Shown: positions 6,106 through 8,473 of the stretch, in pieces | Layout: every line of letters starts with the position of its first letter | How positions within the stretch are numbered: the first letter of the stretch is position 1 | Origin: Treponema sp. | GTDB taxonomy: Bacteria; Spirochaetota; Spirochaetia; Treponematales; Breznakiellaceae | Assembly: GCA_031289935.1 (NCBI GenBank) | Contig: JAITON010000143.1 | Coordinates: 1 to 8,473 of the forward strand | Reading direction: 5' to 3' | Length of the DNA: 8,473 nucleotides | Notes under the pieces: model-generated | Databases searched by the model: none | Seen by the model: only the letters and a program-made list of their open reading frames with translations | What the model was told of the DNA's origin: nothing | Program-made: the position numbers and the translations under genes

Positions 6106-6855
6106 ATGCAAATTTACCTGAATGGGGAAGAAGCGGACATTAGCCTGGAAGCGGAACAGACCGTGGGAGAGCTGCTTTCGGGGCTTGACGCCTGGCTCCG
6201 GGGCTCGGGGCTCCGGTTTTCGGGCCTCCGTATCGACGGGGAGAGCCTGGCCGGGGATACCCTAGCCTGGGCCTTTGAACGGCCCCTGGCGGGGATTAAT
6301 GCCATAGATATCCGCCTCTCAAGCCGCTGGGACCTGGCCCTGGAAGCCTTGAACAGGGCCCTGGCCGCGCTCCAGTCATCGGGAAACGGCTATCCGGCCT
6401 GGGAAGAGAGCCCTGCGGCGAGCTTTTTGGCTGCGGATATGCCGGAAATCTTCACCCTGGTGGACCGGGCCATGCAGGGCCGGGAGGAAAGGGCCCAGGC
6501 CGTCAATCTGGCGGAGGAGCGGATCCGGGAGATTGAGGGGCCGGAAGCGGAACTAGCCCGGATCGGGGGACAGCTCAAGGGCCTGGCGGACCGTATGGAG
6601 GAGCTTCCCCTGGACATTCAGACCGGCAAGGACGGCCGGGCCGCAGAGACCATCTCCCTTTTTGCAGTCCTGGGGGAGAAACTCATCAGAATTTTTGCCC
6701 GTCTCCCGGAACAGCGGGATTTCGTGAAAGATTTCGGGCCCGTAGTCCGGGAGCTCCAGGCCGCCTACGAGCAAAAAGACGCGGTCCTGGTGGGGGATTT
6801 GGCGGAATATGAGATCGCCCCCCGGCTCCGCAGCCTGGGAGGGAGCCTGATATGA
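6106..6855 (+). CDS. Conserved-looking protein of unknown function: beta-grasp-like N-terminus and helical tail
   Basis: I do not recognise a named family for this 249-residue protein. Residues 1-70 (MQIYLNGEEADISLEAEQTV..., ...GINAIDIRL) have the strand-helix-strand rhythm and size of a ubiquitin-like beta-grasp domain; this is an inference from pattern. Residues 75-245 are predicted mostly helical, with charged heptad-like stretches (125-170) and a QTGKDGRAAETISLF segment (172-186) that looks conserved in type. There is no signal peptide or membrane segment, so it should be cytoplasmic. The start is well supported by AGGAAGGA just before the ATG. A plausible -10 (TAGTAT/TATATA, 6075-6083) lies upstream, but no clear -35. 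The stop overlaps the next start as ATGA, indicating translational coupling. Divergence from cheA suggests, but does not prove, a motility link. Confidence 0.75.
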   Translation: MQIYLNGEEADISLEAEQTVGELLSGLDAWLRGSGLRFSGLRIDGESLAGDTLAWAFERPLAGINAIDIRLSSRWDLALEALNRALAALQSSGNGYPAWEESPAASFLAADMPEIFTLVDRAMQGREERAQAVNLAEERIREIEGPEAELARIGGQLKGLADRMEELPLDIQTGKDGRAAETISLFAVLGEKLIRIFARLPEQRDFVKDFGPVVRELQAAYEQKDAVLVGDLAEYEIAPRLRSLGGSLI

Positions 6856-7802
6856 GGGATCGAGAGCCCCTGGGGGACGGCCCCTTTTCCCTTCGCCGGG
6901 CCGGCCGGGACTATGGCCTGGACCGGGAAGGGACGCGGTTACTGGATTTTGTCCTCAGAACCGGGCCCGGGGAGGATCCCCGGCGGATTCTCAAGAGTCA
7001 AACCCTCCTGGACCGGCACTTTAAGGCAGCCTACACGCTCATTTCCCAGGAAACCGGCAAGAGGAATGACTCTGATGAGCGGCTGGCCCGGCTCCTGAGC
7101 CTTCGCAAAACCCTCGAAGTCTCCCGAAACAAGGATAAGGCCCCGGAAACGCCGGAACTGCACGGCAACATGCCGGCTATCATCTGGCTGGAAGACGAAG
7201 GCTACCCGGTCCGGCTCCTGGCCATTCGGGAGGACCGGCTCCTGGTAGAGAACCCCCGGAACGCCCTGGGGGACCTTATCCTGGTGGAAGCAAACTGCGG
7301 CATCCGTCTGGCCTTCTTTATCCGGTCCAGCCGGGGATTTGCCCTAACCGGCAAGGCCCTTAAAAGGACCGAAAGTCCCTGGGGGCCGGCCCTGGAACTG
7401 CTCCGGAAGAGCCCCCCGGCCCTCCTGAACCCGCCCCTTTTCAGATTCCGCGAACTGGAACTCCCCTGCAGCTTAAGCCCGGTACGGCTCGAAGAGACGG
7501 GGATCGACGAATCCCGGCGTGTCAGGCTCGTACCGGAGGGCCCGGACAGCGCCGGGGAGGCAAGAACCGGGGGAACAGCCCTGCATCTTTCCCTGGAAGG
7601 CTGCGCGGTCAGGACCGCCCTGGCCCTTGAGGCAGGGACCCTGGTCAAGGTCGAACTTAAGTCCGGGGAACTTGGCACCGTTCTGGCCCAGGTCCAGCGG
7701 CTCAACAGAAACGGCGGCAATGTGCTGCAGCTCAGATTCCTCAAGCTTTCCCTCCGCTCCGCCAACGCCCTCAGCGCCGCCCTCTTTGGCTACCTGGATT
7801 GA
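6852..7802 (+). CDS. Probable degenerate YcgR-like / PilZ-domain protein
   Basis: The protein has 316 residues and overlaps the preceding gene by four bases (ATGA). GGGAGGGAG, nine bases before the ATG, is a good ribosome binding site. Residues 1-100 are helical and charged. Residues 105-190 look like the small beta barrel preceding PilZ in YcgR proteins (strands around PAIIWLEDEGYPVRLLAI and DLILVEANCGIRLAFFI). Residues 195-316 fit a PilZ barrel: FRFRELELPCSLSPVRL (197-213), HLSLEGC (245-251), and a closing LQLRFLKLSLRSANALSAAL helix. PilZ domains bind cyclic di-GMP through RxxxR and (D/N)xSxxG. Here the first Arg appears to be Leu196, and the Asp/Asn is His245, while Ser247 and Gly250 remain. 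Binding is therefore doubtful. The PilZ call rests on my alignment by eye and could be wrong. Confidence 0.55.
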   Translation: MRDREPLGDGPFSLRRAGRDYGLDREGTRLLDFVLRTGPGEDPRRILKSQTLLDRHFKAAYTLISQETGKRNDSDERLARLLSLRKTLEVSRNKDKAPETPELHGNMPAIIWLEDEGYPVRLLAIREDRLLVENPRNALGDLILVEANCGIRLAFFIRSSRGFALTGKALKRTESPWGPALELLRKSPPALLNPPLFRFRELELPCSLSPVRLEETGIDESRRVRLVPEGPDSAGEARTGGTALHLSLEGCAVRTALALEAGTLVKVELKSGELGTVLAQVQRLNRNGGNVLQLRFLKLSLRSANALSAALFGYLD

Positions 7803-7860
7803 TTCGCTGCGAAGGTCCCGGCCGGCCAGCTCCCGCCAGTCCGCCGCTGAATTCGTCTGC

Positions 7861-8235
7861 TTAGCCATAGATGCGTATCCCGTCCCGGTGTACTATCCGC
7901 TCCAGGGTAATGCCGACAAGGCGGCTTTCAAAGTCGCTCTTGTTCTTGGCGATAAGGTCCACGGCCATCGACATGGCGGGGGCACTGGCAAAGCTGATTT
8001 GCAGGCCCGCGTCGAGGTCGCGCATGGGGAGGCCGTCTTTGAGGACCACGTAGAGGTCCAGGTCGGAATCCTTGTGGGGCTTTCCGTAGGCATAGGAGCC
8101 AAACAGGTAGATTTGCTCCACCGGCACGGCGCCGATAATGAGCGCCGTGAGCTTGTCCAGTTCCGCTTGTATCACCGGGTTCATGGGGATAGTGTAGCGT
8201 CTTTCCAGGCCGAGATCAAGGCGCAAGCAAAACAA
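7861..8235 (-). CDS. MNT-type (minimal) nucleotidyltransferase domain protein
   Basis: This is a small cytoplasmic protein of the polymerase-beta-like MNT family. The longest frame (124 residues) starts at a TTG (8233-8235) with GGAGG six bases upstream. An ATG at 8182-8184 gives 107 residues and a more typical N-terminus (MNPVIQAELDKL) but has no Shine-Dalgarno sequence. In long-frame numbering the active-site motif GSx10DxD is complete: Gly46-Ser47, Asp58 and Asp60 (HKDSDLDLYV), with a likely third carboxylate Asp93 in AVDLIAKN. It should therefore be able to transfer a nucleotide. Many such proteins are antitoxins that AMPylate a HEPN toxin, but no HEPN gene is next to it. Upstream on the same strand is a VapC-like gene 45 bases away (97 from the ATG). 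It is convergent with the PilZ-like gene, 58 bases apart. Confidence 0.8.
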   Translation of the reverse strand: MFCLRLDLGLERRYTIPMNPVIQAELDKLTALIIGAVPVEQIYLFGSYAYGKPHKDSDLDLYVVLKDGLPMRDLDAGLQISFASAPAMSMAVDLIAKNKSDFESRLVGITLERIVHRDGIRIYG

Positions 8236-8280
8236 AAGCCGCCTCCGCCCCCTGCGTCTTGTCGGTTAACTGGCCGGCAG

Positions 8281-8473
8281 TCACCCTTCCCCGGTCCAAT
8301 CGCTGACCTGCAATGCGGGTATTCGCTGGAATTCCCGCACGTTGTGGGTAACCAAAATACCCTGATGCGCCAAGACTATGGATGCGATAACCAAATTGTT
8401 GTGCCCCACTATAATGCCCTGTTTTTCCAAAACCGCCCGGATATGGCCGTACACCTTGGCGGCCGCGCGGTCA
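8281..8473 (-). CDS. VapC-type PIN-domain toxin, C-terminal fragment
   Basis: The last 64 codons of a minus-strand gene whose start lies beyond the right edge; the stop TGA is at 8281-8283. The peptide matches the C-terminal half of VapC toxins, Mg-dependent ribonucleases that cleave tRNA or rRNA: a helix ending EKQGIIVG, the block GHNNLVIASIVLAHQGI, then LVTHNVREFQRIPAL and a final SDWTGEG. The usual motif is GxxDxxIA followed by LVTxNxxEFxR. Here the Asp of the first motif is Asn (codon 8395-8397), while THNVREF is intact. That residue is one of the acidic metal ligands of PIN domains, so activity may be reduced. The cognate VapB antitoxin would normally lie upstream, outside the window. 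Confidence 0.85.
   Translation of the reverse strand, partial: DRAAAKVYGHIRAVLEKQGIIVGHNNLVIASIVLAHQGILVTHNVREFQRIPALQVSDWTGEG

Noticed and set aside
7803..7860. Bidirectional terminator between the convergent genes
   Set aside because: The GC-rich palindrome GGCCGGCC is present, but there is no adequate stem with a T-run on either strand.
7473..7868. 131-codon minus-strand frame overlapping the PilZ-like gene end
   Set aside because: Antisense to a gene with a strong ribosome binding site and coherent protein; its translation looks like a shadow.

Overview
The window looks like a spirochaete chromosome, most likely a moderately GC-rich Treponema of the termite-gut type. The main evidence is the minus-strand block cheA - cheW/cheR-like fusion - cheX. 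A CheA with an enlarged dimerisation domain, a CheW fused to a CheR-like domain, and CheX as the CheY-P phosphatase are together characteristic of treponemes. Species cannot be fixed from sequence alone.

Layout. 1-53 (minus) holds the first 17 codons of a GNAT acetyltransferase that runs off the left edge. 54-355 has no intact gene; it contains a short hairpin and what may be a broken minus-strand gene. 356-1504 (minus) is a lipoprotein with a glycoside hydrolase family 18 barrel. 1554-1627 and 1651-1724 (minus) are tRNA-Pro(GGG) and tRNA-Val(GAC), preceded by their own promoter-like sequence. 1826-6020 (minus) is the chemotaxis operon, transcribed cheA, cheW/R, cheX with 20-25 base gaps. The cheY that follows cheX in other treponemes is absent; the tRNA pair takes its place.

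An 85-base divergent region with a 13-base palindrome separates cheA from a plus-strand two-gene unit (6106-7802) with overlapping ATGA stop/start. The first protein looks like a small beta-grasp (ubiquitin-like) domain plus a helical tail. The second looks like a YcgR-type PilZ protein with damaged c-di-GMP-binding motifs. Convergent to it on the minus strand are a small MNT-type nucleotidyltransferase and the C-terminal end of a VapC-type PIN toxin that runs off the right edge.

Working together: CheA (kinase), the CheW/R scaffold and CheX (phosphatase) form the core of a receptor array signalling to a CheY encoded elsewhere. The divergent PilZ-like pair may be motility or second-messenger related, but this is inferred only from position and fold resemblance. 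The right end is a toxin-antitoxin-like accessory patch. The most unusual elements are the degenerate PilZ/beta-grasp pair, the catalytically altered CheR-like domain, the apparently Shine-Dalgarno-less cheA start, and the Asp-to-Asn change in the PIN active site.
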